From contig NC_012804.1 in NCBI RefSeq assembly GCF_000022365.1, forward strand, positions 620,001 through 684,000: 64,000 bases of DNA, given 5' to 3'. The stretch is from Thermococcus gammatolerans EJ3 (GTDB lineage Archaea; Methanobacteriota_B; Thermococci; Thermococcales; Thermococcaceae). Made by a program: the position numbers and the translations under genes. Shown in pieces: positions 1 to 9,701 of the stretch (position 1 is its first letter; each line of letters begins with the position of its first letter). The notes beneath the pieces were generated by a model that ran no database searches, was not told the DNA's origin, and saw only the letters and a list, made by a program, of their open reading frames with translations.

Positions 1-361
1 TTTACATGTTAGGAGCCTTACTTTTGGAATGTTGATTGAGTGTTCTGATTATAAATAACGTCAGAAAACTTTAGATGGATGTTTGAACAACGGTGGGAGC
101 TGCACCGGAACTTCCCTTGGATTCTAGAGATGACAGATAAAGGAACTCCCTTTATTCACATGGATGCAGAACCAAGACGTGTACTGTTTAAGCACAATCA
201 ATACTTGAGTTGATACCTTAAGTTCTTCTATTCGCATTTTTGCTGTTATTAATATAGCATACAAGCTGAAACAGGCCAAGCTTGGGCTATTAAAAAGCTG
301 GGGAGATAAGTGAGAGATAACCAAAAAATTTATTACTCTGTTTGATTGGCAGATAACAAGT
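1..361. other. AT-rich leader without a clear gene
   Basis: No convincing coding region is seen. A short frame open from the window edge ends with a stop near position 58 and could be the tail of an upstream gene, but too little is left to recognise. A TATA-like element (aatttattac, about 327-336) lies about 26-30 nt before the ATG at 362 and no ribosome-binding site precedes that ATG, so the next gene is probably read from a leaderless or nearly leaderless transcript. Confidence 0.4.
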
Positions 362-1498
362 ATGGTCAGGAAAGAGCATAGAATGTTTGTCTTAATCACC
401 TTTGTATTTACACTGTTCATTATGCTTTTCTCGGTACTTAGATTTGAAACTCTGTCAAAATACGGCATTCACGACATTGACTTGCAGATTTTCTCCGAAA
501 GCCTCCAAACAACCCTAACTGGACAGGGCTTCTTTTTCAATGAATGGGAGTGGCAACACTGGAGAGCGTGGAGTCATTTTGGAACACATAACTCTCCAAT
601 CCTCTTTCTGCTGCTCCTCCCCTATGCCCTTGTACCCAGCCAGTATACGTTGATACTGCTCCAGGATCTAATGGTAACAATCAGTGCCATTGTGCTTTTC
701 AAATTCGCTGGGTACATACTAAATGATGAAAAGAAAGCTCTGATAGTTTCAGTGGCATTTCTCATGAATCCAATTACCCATGGAATAGTCCGCTACGACT
801 TTAGGCCGGACGTGCTCGCGATGCCGTTCATGTTCCTCTTCGCTTACTGTGTGGCAAAAAACGACACGAAAAAAAGTGTATTGGCTGCTCTGTTTGTTGT
901 TTCTGTTAAGGAGGATGCGGGCCTATTTCTCATTGCGTACTCAATGTTTGAAATACTCTCAAAGCGTGGTTTTGCGATCAGAACATGGCTCGAGGAAAAG
1001 AGAGCGGTGGGCTTTGCACTCTTGGGGCTGTCTTGGATACTTATTAGCATTTTCCTCATAATTCCGCATTTCAACACAAGTCATAGGTACATCTACTTTA
1101 TATTATACAAACCGGAGATAGGCAAAAGAGCGTTTATCTTTGCTGTGGCGCTTGCGAAGCTGGTAGTTTTGTTCCTCAGCGTGGCATTTGTTCCTTTAAG
1201 ACGGCCTGCTTACTGGCTACCTCTGGTATTCCTGTGGTCGGAAAATGCTTTTTCAAGCAGGTTGGAGCAGGCGGCAATTGGCTTTCAATATGACTACCAA
1301 CTTCTTCCAATGGCGTTTATTGTATTGGTGTATGCCCTCAAAGAATATGGGTCAGCGAATCCAAAGAAACTTTTACTGTTCTCATTTATCTCTGCACTCA
1401 TCTTTTCGCCGATGGTCGGGGTTATCGATGCCTACCCAGTCACACTTGGAATCTCCTTTTGGAAGTACATAAAACTATTTTGGGGAAGAGGACTTTAG
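362..1498 (+). CDS. DUF2079-like polytopic membrane protein
   Basis: This 378-residue protein is mostly hydrophobic, with about eight to ten membrane segments. After the first helix it has a conserved-looking polar loop (GIHDIDLQIFSESL, then WSHFGTHNSPILFLLLLPYA) that resembles the first extracytoplasmic loop of DUF2079 proteins, a GT-C-like membrane family. By family analogy it may act on a lipid-linked sugar, but no reaction can be assigned. An in-frame ATG at 383 is an alternative start. It is the last chromosomal gene before the integrated element. Family assignment is from sequence resemblance only. Confidence 0.65.
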   Translation: MVRKEHRMFVLITFVFTLFIMLFSVLRFETLSKYGIHDIDLQIFSESLQTTLTGQGFFFNEWEWQHWRAWSHFGTHNSPILFLLLLPYALVPSQYTLILLQDLMVTISAIVLFKFAGYILNDEKKALIVSVAFLMNPITHGIVRYDFRPDVLAMPFMFLFAYCVAKNDTKKSVLAALFVVSVKEDAGLFLIAYSMFEILSKRGFAIRTWLEEKRAVGFALLGLSWILISIFLIIPHFNTSHRYIYFILYKPEIGKRAFIFAVALAKLVVLFLSVAFVPLRRPAYWLPLVFLWSENAFSSRLEQAAIGFQYDYQLLPMAFIVLVYALKEYGSANPKKLLLFSFISALIFSPMVGVIDAYPVTLGISFWKYIKLFWGRGL

Positions 1499-1667
1499 CT
1501 TGTCACGATGTTAGCGAGGACAGTTTTTAGGTAGTTTAATCACGATTGCGGCTCTACCAACACGCTCAAAATTCAAAATATCAGTATAAACATATAACCA
1601 GTGGCACCTAGAATAACCCCACAGGAGGAAGCCAAGAATGCTAGAAGACCCTTAGAAGACTATTTTA

Positions 1668-2527
<860 letters not shown>

Positions 2528-2531
<4 letters not shown>

Positions 2532-2800
2532 TGAAGTGGAAGGAGCTCCCGCGCTTTCTCACTTTAGTCATTGCAGTGCTCGTCGGATTTGGGGTTCAGG
2601 CTCGCTTGGTACAGATAGGTCATCAGGAGTTCATTTATGGCTATGTGCTTGGTGCTCTTGTTTACCAGACTCTCAGCGACCCGCAATGGCTCAGAAAAAT
2701 TACTGAACCAGACGAATTCGTTAGCTTGATGATGTGGGTGTTCTTTCCTTTCGTGGCCACGTTTGGAGCGATATGGAGGATGATCTTTGTTGAAAGCTGA
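2528..2800 (+). CDS. Small two-helix membrane protein
   Basis: This 90-residue protein has two or three hydrophobic segments (about residues 8-24, 32-45 and 66-86) joined by a short polar loop. Its ATG overlaps the integrase stop by 4 bp, suggesting translational coupling. I do not recognise a family. Small membrane proteins of this kind are typical of Thermococcales viral elements, and a virion membrane or host-membrane role is possible. Confidence 0.7.
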
Positions 2801-2817
2801 AGGGAGGTGAGCGGAGG

Positions 2818-2985
2818 ATGGCCCGGGAAAAGTTGAATGGTACCGGTGCTTTTGTATGGGCTTTTAGCATTGATAGGGAAACACATCGCATGATTAAAGA
2901 GCTCTCTAAGAGCCTTGGTCTTAACAATGACTCGGCTGTTGTCAGGATGGCAGTAAGAAGGCTCTACAAGGAGATAAAGGCTTGA
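2818..2985 (+). CDS. Ribbon-helix-helix DNA-binding protein
   Basis: This 55-residue protein begins at an ATG preceded by AGGGAGGTGAGCGGAGG. The sequence has an extended strand (AFVWAFSIDRETHRMI) followed by two helices (KELSKSLGLNNDSAVVRMA and VRRLYKEI), the pattern of MetJ/Arc/CopG-type dimeric repressors. It lies just before the promoter region of the large rightward structural operon, so it may control that operon or the integrase. The operator is not known; the nearby repeats at 3008-3026 are candidates. Confidence 0.75.
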   Translation: MAREKLNGTGAFVWAFSIDRETHRMIKELSKSLGLNNDSAVVRMAVRRLYKEIKA

Positions 2986-2995
2986 GTTCCTTCAA

Positions 2996-3050
2996 TCTTT
3001 TATAATTGCTATAAACTCGCTATAAAGCCCCTTTCTAATATTCTTAAATA
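2996..3050 (+). promoter_or_regulatory. Promoter region with repeated GCTATAAA boxes
   Basis: A 158-bp gap before the structural operon holds several TATA-like elements: ttttataa near 2998, gctataaa at 3008-3015 and again at 3019-3026 (11-bp spacing), and cttaaatat near 3044. The repeat spacing of about one helical turn suggests either overlapping promoters or a tandem operator for a small repressor such as the upstream RHH protein. Which box is used cannot be told from sequence. Confidence 0.5.
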
Positions 3051-3143
3051 TCTTTGCCGTACTCTCTATTTTGGGACACCTTGGGCCTTCCTCCGCTCAA
3101 ATCAGTTCTGTAAAATCATCATTGCCTGCACGGAGGCGGTAGT

Positions 3144-3335
3144 ATGGACTCGCTTGAGAAGCTCGAAAGAGAGGTTGAGTTCTGGAGCAAGTACAATTCT
3201 CAGCTTTCAGAGATGCTCGAAGGACTCCAGAAGGAGAAAGCCCGCGCAGTGAGGATCCTTCAGCAGAAGCGGACCGAGCTCGCGAGGCTGAAGCAGGTCA
3301 GAATGGCAAAAGCCCGAAAGGTGACGGCAGTATGA
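3144..3335 (+). CDS. Small coiled-coil protein
   Basis: This 63-residue protein is almost entirely charged and helical (LEKLEREVEFW, LEGLQKEKARAVRILQQK, ELARLKQV), with heptad-like leucines over residues 4-50 and a very basic tail. A GGAGG precedes the ATG. It opens the main rightward operon and its stop overlaps the next start. Function unknown; the basic tail could bind nucleic acid, or it may be a scaffold-like virion component. Confidence 0.7.
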   Translation: MDSLEKLEREVEFWSKYNSQLSEMLEGLQKEKARAVRILQQKRTELARLKQVRMAKARKVTAV

Positions 3336-3691
3336 GGTCAAAAAGCCTCGCTCAGCTGGTTCTCTTCATCCTCATCGCAGCATTCTGGTACAAGATTGCA
3401 TGGCCAGTGATGACGAAGGAGGCTCTCGCACTAGGCGCGGTCGGTGGGCTGTTGATTCATTGGGCTTTCACGAACAAGGGGAGCAGGGCAGTAGCACTCA
3501 TCGAGCCTGGTACGTCAGGCTGGAGGGTCATGATGTATGATATGATGTTCGTCAGCTTCTTGACGGCATTGGCTCAGCAGGCTGGAGATGTCAGCGCTCT
3601 TCTCGACGCGCTCAAGACCTCGGTGCAGAACCTCGCGCTTCTCCTCGCCCTCGCGGGCGGGATTGGGGTTGACTACTCGGTTGGGGGGTGA
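3332..3691 (+). CDS. Membrane protein of the structural operon
   Basis: This 119-residue protein has hydrophobic segments at about residues 7-25, 32-46, 68-85 and 93-113 separated by short loops. Its ATG overlaps the preceding stop by 4 bp. No family is recognised. Position at the head of the presumed structural operon makes a virion-membrane role plausible, but this is inference from context. Confidence 0.7.
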   Translation: MRSKSLAQLVLFILIAAFWYKIAWPVMTKEALALGAVGGLLIHWAFTNKGSRAVALIEPGTSGWRVMMYDMMFVSFLTALAQQAGDVSALLDALKTSVQNLALLLALAGGIGVDYSVGG

Positions 3692-3694
3692 AAA

Positions 3695-3802
3695 ATGGAC
3701 GTTCTCGGACTGGTTCTCGCGTTTGGATTGATTGGGCTCGGTGTTGTCATGCTTGGGCTTAGCATTGACACGTGGGCGCTCTCAAGGAGGTGGTCTAAGT
3801 GA
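3695..3802 (+). CDS. Single-helix mini membrane protein
   Basis: This 35-codon gene has an ATG shortly after GGGGGGTGAAAA. The product is one hydrophobic helix (residues 3-22) followed by a short basic end (WALSRRWSK). Its stop codon overlaps the GTG of the next gene by 4 bp (GTGA), so it sits tightly in the operon. Its size resembles small viral membrane peptides, but nothing in the sequence fixes a role. Confidence 0.6.
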   Translation: MDVLGLVLAFGLIGLGVVMLGLSIDTWALSRRWSK

Positions 3803-5850
3803 AACGGTTCGGGTTGGTTCTGGCTTTGTTGGTGCTGTTCGGAACGCTAACAGTAGGGACAGTGCGGGCAGAGGGAACTTATTCGGTTGTTGCTTATCTG
3901 AGTACTCTTCATGAGGTAAATTTGGACAATGCGTTGTCAGTGCTCGGTGGAACGAGAGAGGGGGATTGTGTAGTTGCATATAAGAATGTCAATGGATTGG
4001 AGCATCCTTTTGAGATCAGAGTGTATCAATCGAGGGTGGAGGTGTGGTATTCGGGGCAGAAGGCTGAGATTTTGAAGGTGTTGAGGGTTGTGGATCCATC
4101 GGGCGTTGTAAGTGCTGGCGATGTTACAGTGAATGATTTGTATATTGTTCATGTGTTGTTGAATACGTACAATGATTTGGTTTCGGGTGGTGCTGTTCAG
4201 GAGGGCTATGATGGCATTGAACTGCGTTCGATGCCGCAGGGTATTAAGGTGTGGTATCATTATGCTGCGGGTCGTAGTAAGGAGGGCACGACGACCGGCT
4301 CAACTATAACAGTTGCTAATGGTTCGCAATATGTGGTCAGTTTTGAGGGTCATGCAGGGAATGCGTATGATGATAGGGTTAAGATCACGATTGGCTCAAG
4401 TGTTATTTTCCAGAATGGTGGGGCTTCTGTCAATAGTTACAAGGTTGGGTCGTGGTCGGGTAGTGTTAAGGTGGAGGTGTATGACAGTGCATCGGATCAG
4501 GGTTATGCCTATGTTGTTGTGACGTACTTTGATGGAGATGTAACGATTTCAAATAAGTTTGGTTTTCTCAAGTATATTGACATTAAACCATATACTTCAA
4601 GTGTGACTTTCAACTTCAGGGATGCCCTAACCGGCCAGCCCCTCACGGGCGTTACTGTGAAGGATACGGATGGCACTGTTTTAGGTACTGTTGATGATGA
4701 GGGCTCGCTGGAACTGGCAAGAGGACAACATACTTTGACTTTCGAGAAAACCGGCTACTGGAGCGTTACGAAGACGATTGATGTTCAAAATGATACGAGC
4801 GTCAGCGTTGAAATGTACCCCTCCAGTGCGGCTTTCAAGCTCGAAAACTTCCCGAGTGAGATCACGATTCCAGAACACACTGTTTACACGCTCACCTTCA
4901 CCATCAGCCCAATCAACACGGATGCAACCTACAACACTTATCTGAGCCTTTCCGGTCTCTCTGACGTTCTCGAAGTCAGAAAAGACGGCTCTCTCGTTAG
5001 TCCTGAGAACGGGAGGTACTACCTTGGCGACATTTCGAGCCCGACGCAGATCAGTATCAAGTTCAAGGCTGGAGAACAGGGGACGAACGGCTTCACCATG
5101 ACCCTCGAAAGCCATGATGCCGTTATGACTAAAACCTACACGACGACAAAGCAAGTCGTTTACAAGGTTGAACCGCTTCCCTTCAACGTCCAAATGTCAA
5201 GCGAGTGGCAGGTGGGCACGAACGAGCTGAGGATTTCTGAAGCGAGTGGCCAAAGCTACCTCGTCACGGCCGTGCTCAAGGATTCAAGCGGAAATGAAGT
5301 CTGGAGCGATTCTCATGCCTTCAGCCCGTATGAGGCCCACACGTTCACCGTGCAGATCCCGAAGGAAGGGAGCTATACGCTTGAACTCATGTGGAACGGC
5401 CACACTGCGGTCTATAACGTGCAAGTGAATCCTGCCATCTCGCTAAAGACGAGGACTCTGACAGTCGAGAAAGGCAGTGAGGGGACGATTATTCTGCACA
5501 TTAAGAACCCGTCGAGCTCTGTCCAGTACTACACGATAAAAGTCTCTGGCGGTTTTCTACCGAAGGAGATCAGCCAGAGCATTTCAGTCGCTCCTCTCAC
5601 AGAGAAAGACGTTAGCATAGCCTTCGCCGTGCCGGATAAGTTGACTTACGATGCTTACGAGCTTCAGGTGCAGGTTCTGCAGGGTGACAGGGAGGTGTTC
5701 AAGGACAGTGTTGCTGTCACGATCAGCGGTAGTTCTTCGGATGGTTTCATCCCGCTCGGCGAGGGTGGTTCTGGAACTACAATGCTCCTCCTCGCTGGAG
5801 GTGGACTTGCAGCTGTTTTGGGACTCATGATGATTAGAAGGAGGCGGTGA
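3799..5850 (+). CDS. Large secreted, C-terminally anchored surface protein
   Basis: This 683-residue protein starts at GTG with a clear signal peptide (MKRFGLVLALLVLFGTLTVG). An N-terminal region of about 250 residues has no recognised fold. It is followed by a carboxypeptidase-regulatory/PEGA-like beta module (about 270-340: DALTGQPLTGVTVKDTDG) and then CARDB/NEW3-like beta-sandwich repeats to about 650. The end is a Gly/Ser linker, one membrane helix and RRRR, so it is held in the membrane with the bulk outside. This fits a virion spike or adhesin. Base composition shifts sharply near 4560-4620: the first third is GT-rich and the rest C-rich. Confidence 0.8.
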   Translation: MKRFGLVLALLVLFGTLTVGTVRAEGTYSVVAYLSTLHEVNLDNALSVLGGTREGDCVVAYKNVNGLEHPFEIRVYQSRVEVWYSGQKAEILKVLRVVDPSGVVSAGDVTVNDLYIVHVLLNTYNDLVSGGAVQEGYDGIELRSMPQGIKVWYHYAAGRSKEGTTTGSTITVANGSQYVVSFEGHAGNAYDDRVKITIGSSVIFQNGGASVNSYKVGSWSGSVKVEVYDSASDQGYAYVVVTYFDGDVTISNKFGFLKYIDIKPYTSSVTFNFRDALTGQPLTGVTVKDTDGTVLGTVDDEGSLELARGQHTLTFEKTGYWSVTKTIDVQNDTSVSVEMYPSSAAFKLENFPSEITIPEHTVYTLTFTISPINTDATYNTYLSLSGLSDVLEVRKDGSLVSPENGRYYLGDISSPTQISIKFKAGEQGTNGFTMTLESHDAVMTKTYTTTKQVVYKVEPLPFNVQMSSEWQVGTNELRISEASGQSYLVTAVLKDSSGNEVWSDSHAFSPYEAHTFTVQIPKEGSYTLELMWNGHTAVYNVQVNPAISLKTRTLTVEKGSEGTIILHIKNPSSSVQYYTIKVSGGFLPKEISQSISVAPLTEKDVSIAFAVPDKLTYDAYELQVQVLQGDREVFKDSVAVTISGSSSDGFIPLGEGGSGTTMLLLAGGGLAAVLGLMMIRRRR

Positions 5851-5853
5851 GCT

Positions 5854-8079
5854 TTGAGGCCGGTCTCGTTCTTTTCCATTTTCAAAAAGAGGGCTGAGGA
5901 AGAGCAGGAGAAGCAAAAGAAGCGCGGGGATTGGAGGAGCTTCACTTCAATAGCGCTTATGCTTATGCTTTTAGTCAGTGTTTACGCTGAGCCTGTAGCG
6001 GCATGGCCGGGCGAGGGGCTGTTCAGCTCTGTTGGGGATGCATTGAGTTCAGTTGGTGATGCAGTCTCTTCGGCTGCGCATGCTGTGGTGGATAATATTG
6101 AGGGTGGCATAGCTGGAGCTTTAGCGGGTGCAGCTACTGGAGCAATGGTGGGTTCTGCAGTTCCGGGCATTGGAACTGCAATTGGGGCGGGTGTAGGTGC
6201 GTTAGTAGGATTCGTTGGGGGAGTGTATGCAGAGTACAAGGCAAAGCAGACGATACATGAGATAACTCATCCTGGTGGGCCGGGAGTTGGCATTTCCTAC
6301 GAGGGAATTAATGCAACAAAGGATGACCTCAGCAAGAACAGCGACTTGTTAAAAAATTATCAGATCGTCGACAACGCGCAGAGCAAAGCGTATTCAGAGC
6401 TTGCAGAGTTGCTCGCAAAACTCGCAACAAAGCAAACAGAATACAGCCTTCACATGACCGGCTCAACCGGAAACATCCAGCTCAAACTCTTCGGGCCGGA
6501 CGAAATCAGGGGCTTTTCGGCATTTCCCGTCAAGCTGAGAATTCTAACTTCGGCAGATCCAATCGAGCGGAACGTCATCCACTTGAAGAAAATCACAATG
6601 TACGTCATCAACCCCGACACGGGAACTGCTTACTACACGTACACAAAGACGTTCACGGGCAATGAGACGAGCCTTAACGGTGGGGCTTACGAGATCACCA
6701 CTTTCCTGAAAGTTCCTGATAAGTACGACTACGACGTTGTCCAAGCAATCCAAACCGGCCAGATCACACAGGATCTCATCAACAAGCTCAAGAATGCTGA
6801 AACTCCTCAGTTCGAAATCTTTGTGGAGGTTGACGCGGTAAAGGAGGACTGGAGCCTCGACAGTAACGGAAATTGGGTTCACGTGAGGGACATCCCGCTT
6901 TCTGTTGAGGCGCAGACCGTCAGCGTGTACACTCACGTAACCGCATCAAGGGATGTAGTCCTCTTCCAGACCGGCCTAAACGCTTCTCTCCCCTCCGACA
7001 TGGCCAACCTCGTCATGGGCAAATTCGCGCCATTCATCGCTGAACAGTGGGGTGGAATTTCGGACGTGATAGTCAGGCCCTACGCCACGCCGGTTCATGT
7101 GGCTGATTCGGCTGCGACTTGGAAGTTCTTTGTGGCGCCAAATCATGGATTCCTCACGATGTTTGACAAGAGCCCGGAGGTCTATGATGACTTTGAGGTC
7201 TTTGCTATCAGAGTCCTTCAGGGCGGGAGCTTTGAGCTCGCCGACAGGAGAACCAACAGCCTTGGTGATCTCTCTGGCGAGACTGTAAAGGAGGCGTACG
7301 GTATAACCAAGTACACTACTGGCTCGGATGTTGTGAATTACAGGGTCTATGCGCTCGGCTTGATCTGGATCAAGCGTGATGATGGGACGAAGATTCCGGT
7401 TTGGGTTCTTGTGCAGCCACACATGACTGTCTTGGACATGGAGAAGCTGGCCCTTGATGACACGAGGATACAGAGGATTCTACCGATTTTTGACGACAAG
7501 AAAATTACCGAAACAGAACTCCAGACGTTGAAAGCTGAACTCGATTCAGTAAAGCAGGACATTCAGGAGAAGATTCAGGCTGCGGAGCAGTTGAAGAAGA
7601 TGGCAGAGGCCAACGGCAATACTGAGGCTGCGGAGTACGCTGACAGGGCGATCAAGTACTACCAGCTTGAGCTCAAAATGCTTGATCAGGCCACGCAGAC
7701 AGAGGATGCGCAGCTCGCACTTAACTACCTTAACGCGGCTAAGAAGTACGAGTATGCGGGCGATTTTGAGAAGCAGGCGGCGGATAAGGCTTACAAGGGT
7801 GATTCTGAGGGTGCTAAAGCCCTTGACAGTCAGGCGCAGGAGTACAAGAAGGCCGGTGATGACTATGTTCCTCACTTCAGTGTTGGCGGCTTGGCGGACA
7901 CGATTCTTGGGAATCTGAAGGATCCGAAGTACTTGGCGCTGCTGGCGGTTCTGCTCATCGGCGGCTACTACTTGTTCGGCAGGATGGGCGCAATGGTTGG
8001 AGCAGCCATCTGGTTTGCTCTCGTGATTGGTATTCCCGCACTCAAGGCCCTCGTGGCCTGGTTGGGAACAAAACTCTGA
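5854..8079 (+). CDS. Large membrane protein with glycine-zipper and coiled coil
   Basis: This 741-residue protein starts at TTG, 3 bp after the previous stop. A basic N-terminus precedes one hydrophobic helix (about 33-48). Next comes a Gly/Ala-rich pair of hairpin segments (about 82-130: GGIAGALAGAATGAMVG) resembling glycine-zipper membrane inserts. A long beta-rich domain (about 200-540) is followed by an alpha-helical coiled coil (about 545-670) and two C-terminal membrane helices. Among virion proteins, this layout suggests a membrane-penetration or large minor structural protein; that is inference. It is the largest gene of the element. Confidence 0.75.
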   Translation: MRPVSFFSIFKKRAEEEQEKQKKRGDWRSFTSIALMLMLLVSVYAEPVAAWPGEGLFSSVGDALSSVGDAVSSAAHAVVDNIEGGIAGALAGAATGAMVGSAVPGIGTAIGAGVGALVGFVGGVYAEYKAKQTIHEITHPGGPGVGISYEGINATKDDLSKNSDLLKNYQIVDNAQSKAYSELAELLAKLATKQTEYSLHMTGSTGNIQLKLFGPDEIRGFSAFPVKLRILTSADPIERNVIHLKKITMYVINPDTGTAYYTYTKTFTGNETSLNGGAYEITTFLKVPDKYDYDVVQAIQTGQITQDLINKLKNAETPQFEIFVEVDAVKEDWSLDSNGNWVHVRDIPLSVEAQTVSVYTHVTASRDVVLFQTGLNASLPSDMANLVMGKFAPFIAEQWGGISDVIVRPYATPVHVADSAATWKFFVAPNHGFLTMFDKSPEVYDDFEVFAIRVLQGGSFELADRRTNSLGDLSGETVKEAYGITKYTTGSDVVNYRVYALGLIWIKRDDGTKIPVWVLVQPHMTVLDMEKLALDDTRIQRILPIFDDKKITETELQTLKAELDSVKQDIQEKIQAAEQLKKMAEANGNTEAAEYADRAIKYYQLELKMLDQATQTEDAQLALNYLNAAKKYEYAGDFEKQAADKAYKGDSEGAKALDSQAQEYKKAGDDYVPHFSVGGLADTILGNLKDPKYLALLAVLLIGGYYLFGRMGAMVGAAIWFALVIGIPALKALVAWLGTKL

Positions 8080-8090
8080 GGTGGTGAAAA

Positions 8091-8570
8091 GTGGGAGACG
8101 GTAAGGGCGGGGGCGCTGGCCCCCGATTTTCAAAATGGAGTTTTAGAGTATTAGTGACGGCAATACTGGCCCTTATTGCATGGTACGCGGGACAGCACAA
8201 CGTGACAGCGCAGGAATTCAACGAGGCTTTCGCCAGCATCCCACTCGCGGCGATAATCCTCGCGATGTTCTTCGACTACGGCCTCGATAGTGGCAAACTC
8301 TACGACAAGATGATCAAAAAGCCAAGCAACAGAATGCTCGGCCTCATTTACGCGGTAATAGCTTCGGTAGTGTTCTTCTTCGCGTTCCTGTGGATCATTA
8401 CCGGAAACATACAAGCTGCCAGTGCGGCTTCAGTCGTAGCCTCCGCAGTGGTTGCCTTATTAGTCCTCATGCCGAACACTGGAACTTCAGAGTGGATTCT
8501 CTGGCTTTGGATTGCGGAGACACTTGTCACGGCTGGAAAGTTCCTCACAATCCTGCCGGGGGTGAGCTAA
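8091..8570 (+). CDS. Four-helix membrane protein, copy 1 of a tandem family
   Basis: This 159-residue product begins at GTG after a GAGGTGGTGAAAA leader. A Gly-rich start is followed by four hydrophobic segments (about 18-33, 50-62, 84-103 and 107-125) and an amphipathic end (WILWLWIAETLVTAGKFL). It aligns with the next gene in the WY loop, in the order of segments, and in a C-terminal LP.TG..E..LW.W motif, so the two arose by duplication. Short, very hydrophobic proteins in tandem are candidates for the coat protein of a spindle-shaped virion. Confidence 0.75.
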   Translation: MGDGKGGGAGPRFSKWSFRVLVTAILALIAWYAGQHNVTAQEFNEAFASIPLAAIILAMFFDYGLDSGKLYDKMIKKPSNRMLGLIYAVIASVVFFFAFLWIITGNIQAASAASVVASAVVALLVLMPNTGTSEWILWLWIAETLVTAGKFLTILPGVS

Positions 8571-9115
8571 TGGCTCTGGACGGTCTGAAAAAGCCTAGAC
8601 ACCTGCTTATCCTCTTTAGAGGTATACTGGCAGGACTGATGTTCGCCGGTCTACTCTGGTATGGAAGTTCCCATGAGGCCACAGTTTCAGAACTCACCAA
8701 GGTGATAGCTAGTACAAGTGTCTTTATCATAGTTGCCGCCGAGATTCTAGACAAAATAGCAGGGCGCGAAGACTACGCGAAGGTGTACGGGTGGGCTTAC
8801 GGTAAGCTCTCTGGAGGGAAAGGGGGAACGCTTACTGCCATATTTTCAGTGTTGCTGATTAGTGCCGTAATCTTTGCAGTTTCCCTGTACTTCATAGCGG
8901 GCTCAATAACGTTTTCCCTTAACTCATACTCCCCGGCTACGCTACTTTGGGCCGGTTTGGTGGCCACTTACATTACACTACCAGAAACAGGGGATAATGA
9001 GCTCTTGCTTTGGATTTGGTTGGGAGCCACTATCGCCACAAAGGGACAGTATCTATCTTCTGCCTTAACCATTCCAGCACTAACGCGGCTTGCTGGAATA
9101 CTACTAAAACTCTGA
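8570..9115 (+). CDS. Four-helix membrane protein, copy 2 of a tandem family
   Basis: The ATG overlaps the previous stop (TAATG), giving a 181-residue product. Its segments follow those of the preceding protein: LLWYGSSHEATVSEL matches AWYAGQHNVTAQEF, and LPETGDNELLLWIWLGA matches MPNTGTSEWILWLWIAE. This points to tandem duplication and divergence. It probably shares the role of its neighbour, possibly as a second coat or membrane protein. A longer reading frame upstream exists but overlaps the previous gene and is not used. Confidence 0.75.
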   Translation: MALDGLKKPRHLLILFRGILAGLMFAGLLWYGSSHEATVSELTKVIASTSVFIIVAAEILDKIAGREDYAKVYGWAYGKLSGGKGGTLTAIFSVLLISAVIFAVSLYFIAGSITFSLNSYSPATLLWAGLVATYITLPETGDNELLLWIWLGATIATKGQYLSSALTIPALTRLAGILLKL

Positions 9116-9126
9116 GGTGACTCGCA

Positions 9127-9465
9127 ATGCTCGGCAGGATTGCAGCGGCCCTCATCGCTTACCTCCTCTGCATTTTCAAGTTCCAGGACAGCATGGTTAC
9201 AGTGGGCCAGCTTTTTGGCCTCACGGGATTTTGGGCGCTCTTCATTCCTTCGGCCCTCATTGGCCTGAGCGTTTACAGGATTGCAGACTTGGACCATTGG
9301 GGCCTGTGGGACGCGGCCAGCTTCCTCGTGATTGGGAGCATAGCAATGCTTGCAATGACTGGCAATCCTGAGGCGACGATGTACGAGCTCATCAAAGGCG
9401 TCGTGAGCTTTTCAGTTGCTGCAATACTCGGTGCAAGAGCCGCAATCACAGGAGGGAGGCACTGA
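9127..9465 (+). CDS. Four-helix membrane protein, possible third family member
   Basis: This 112-residue protein follows GAGGTGACTCGCA and has four hydrophobic segments (about 2-17, 28-48, 63-77 and 88-103). The topology and the position of the loop after the first segment recall the two genes before it, although identity is low enough that common descent is only suspected. Its stop overlaps the next ATG. It likely belongs to the same membrane or coat module. Confidence 0.68.
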   Translation: MLGRIAAALIAYLLCIFKFQDSMVTVGQLFGLTGFWALFIPSALIGLSVYRIADLDHWGLWDAASFLVIGSIAMLAMTGNPEATMYELIKGVVSFSVAAILGARAAITGGRH

Positions 9466-9698
9466 TGGACGTTAATTCAGCAGTCACTCAACTCCAGGAT
9501 CTTGCACACACTCACCCCTACCTCGCCCTCGCAATAATCCTCTTCCTGCTTTCATTCCTCTCAAAGAATAAGGTCCTCGACTACCTACTCTGGTTCCTCG
9601 CGGCCCTCGCGCTCCTGAAGGAGTTTTCGTTGTTTGGGACTTTGGTTGAGTTCCTCAAGGGCATTCCTGAAATGTTGAAACAGATTGGAGGTGTTTGA
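9465..9698 (+). CDS. Two-helix hydrophobic protein, coat-protein candidate
   Basis: This 77-residue protein has a short polar start, two adjacent hydrophobic helices (about 19-32 and 36-50) separated by SKNK, and an amphipathic tail. Two hydrophobic helices with a tight turn is the layout of fusellovirus VP1/VP3-type coat proteins, so this is a reasonable coat candidate by analogy. No direct similarity can be claimed without a search. The ATG overlaps the upstream stop and the next gene begins 3 bp after its stop. Confidence 0.68.
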   Translation: MDVNSAVTQLQDLAHTHPYLALAIILFLLSFLSKNKVLDYLLWFLAALALLKEFSLFGTLVEFLKGIPEMLKQIGGV

Positions 9699-9701
9699 AG
9701 A

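Noticed and set aside
124-468. A 114-residue leftward reading frame
   Set aside because: It overlaps the start of the DUF2079-like gene, has poor codon character and no promoter or ribosome site was seen.
8390-8569. Earlier start for the second tandem membrane protein
   Set aside because: The extra 60 residues overlap the preceding gene and are not hydrophobic like the family; ATG 8570 overlaps the upstream stop as in the rest of the operon.
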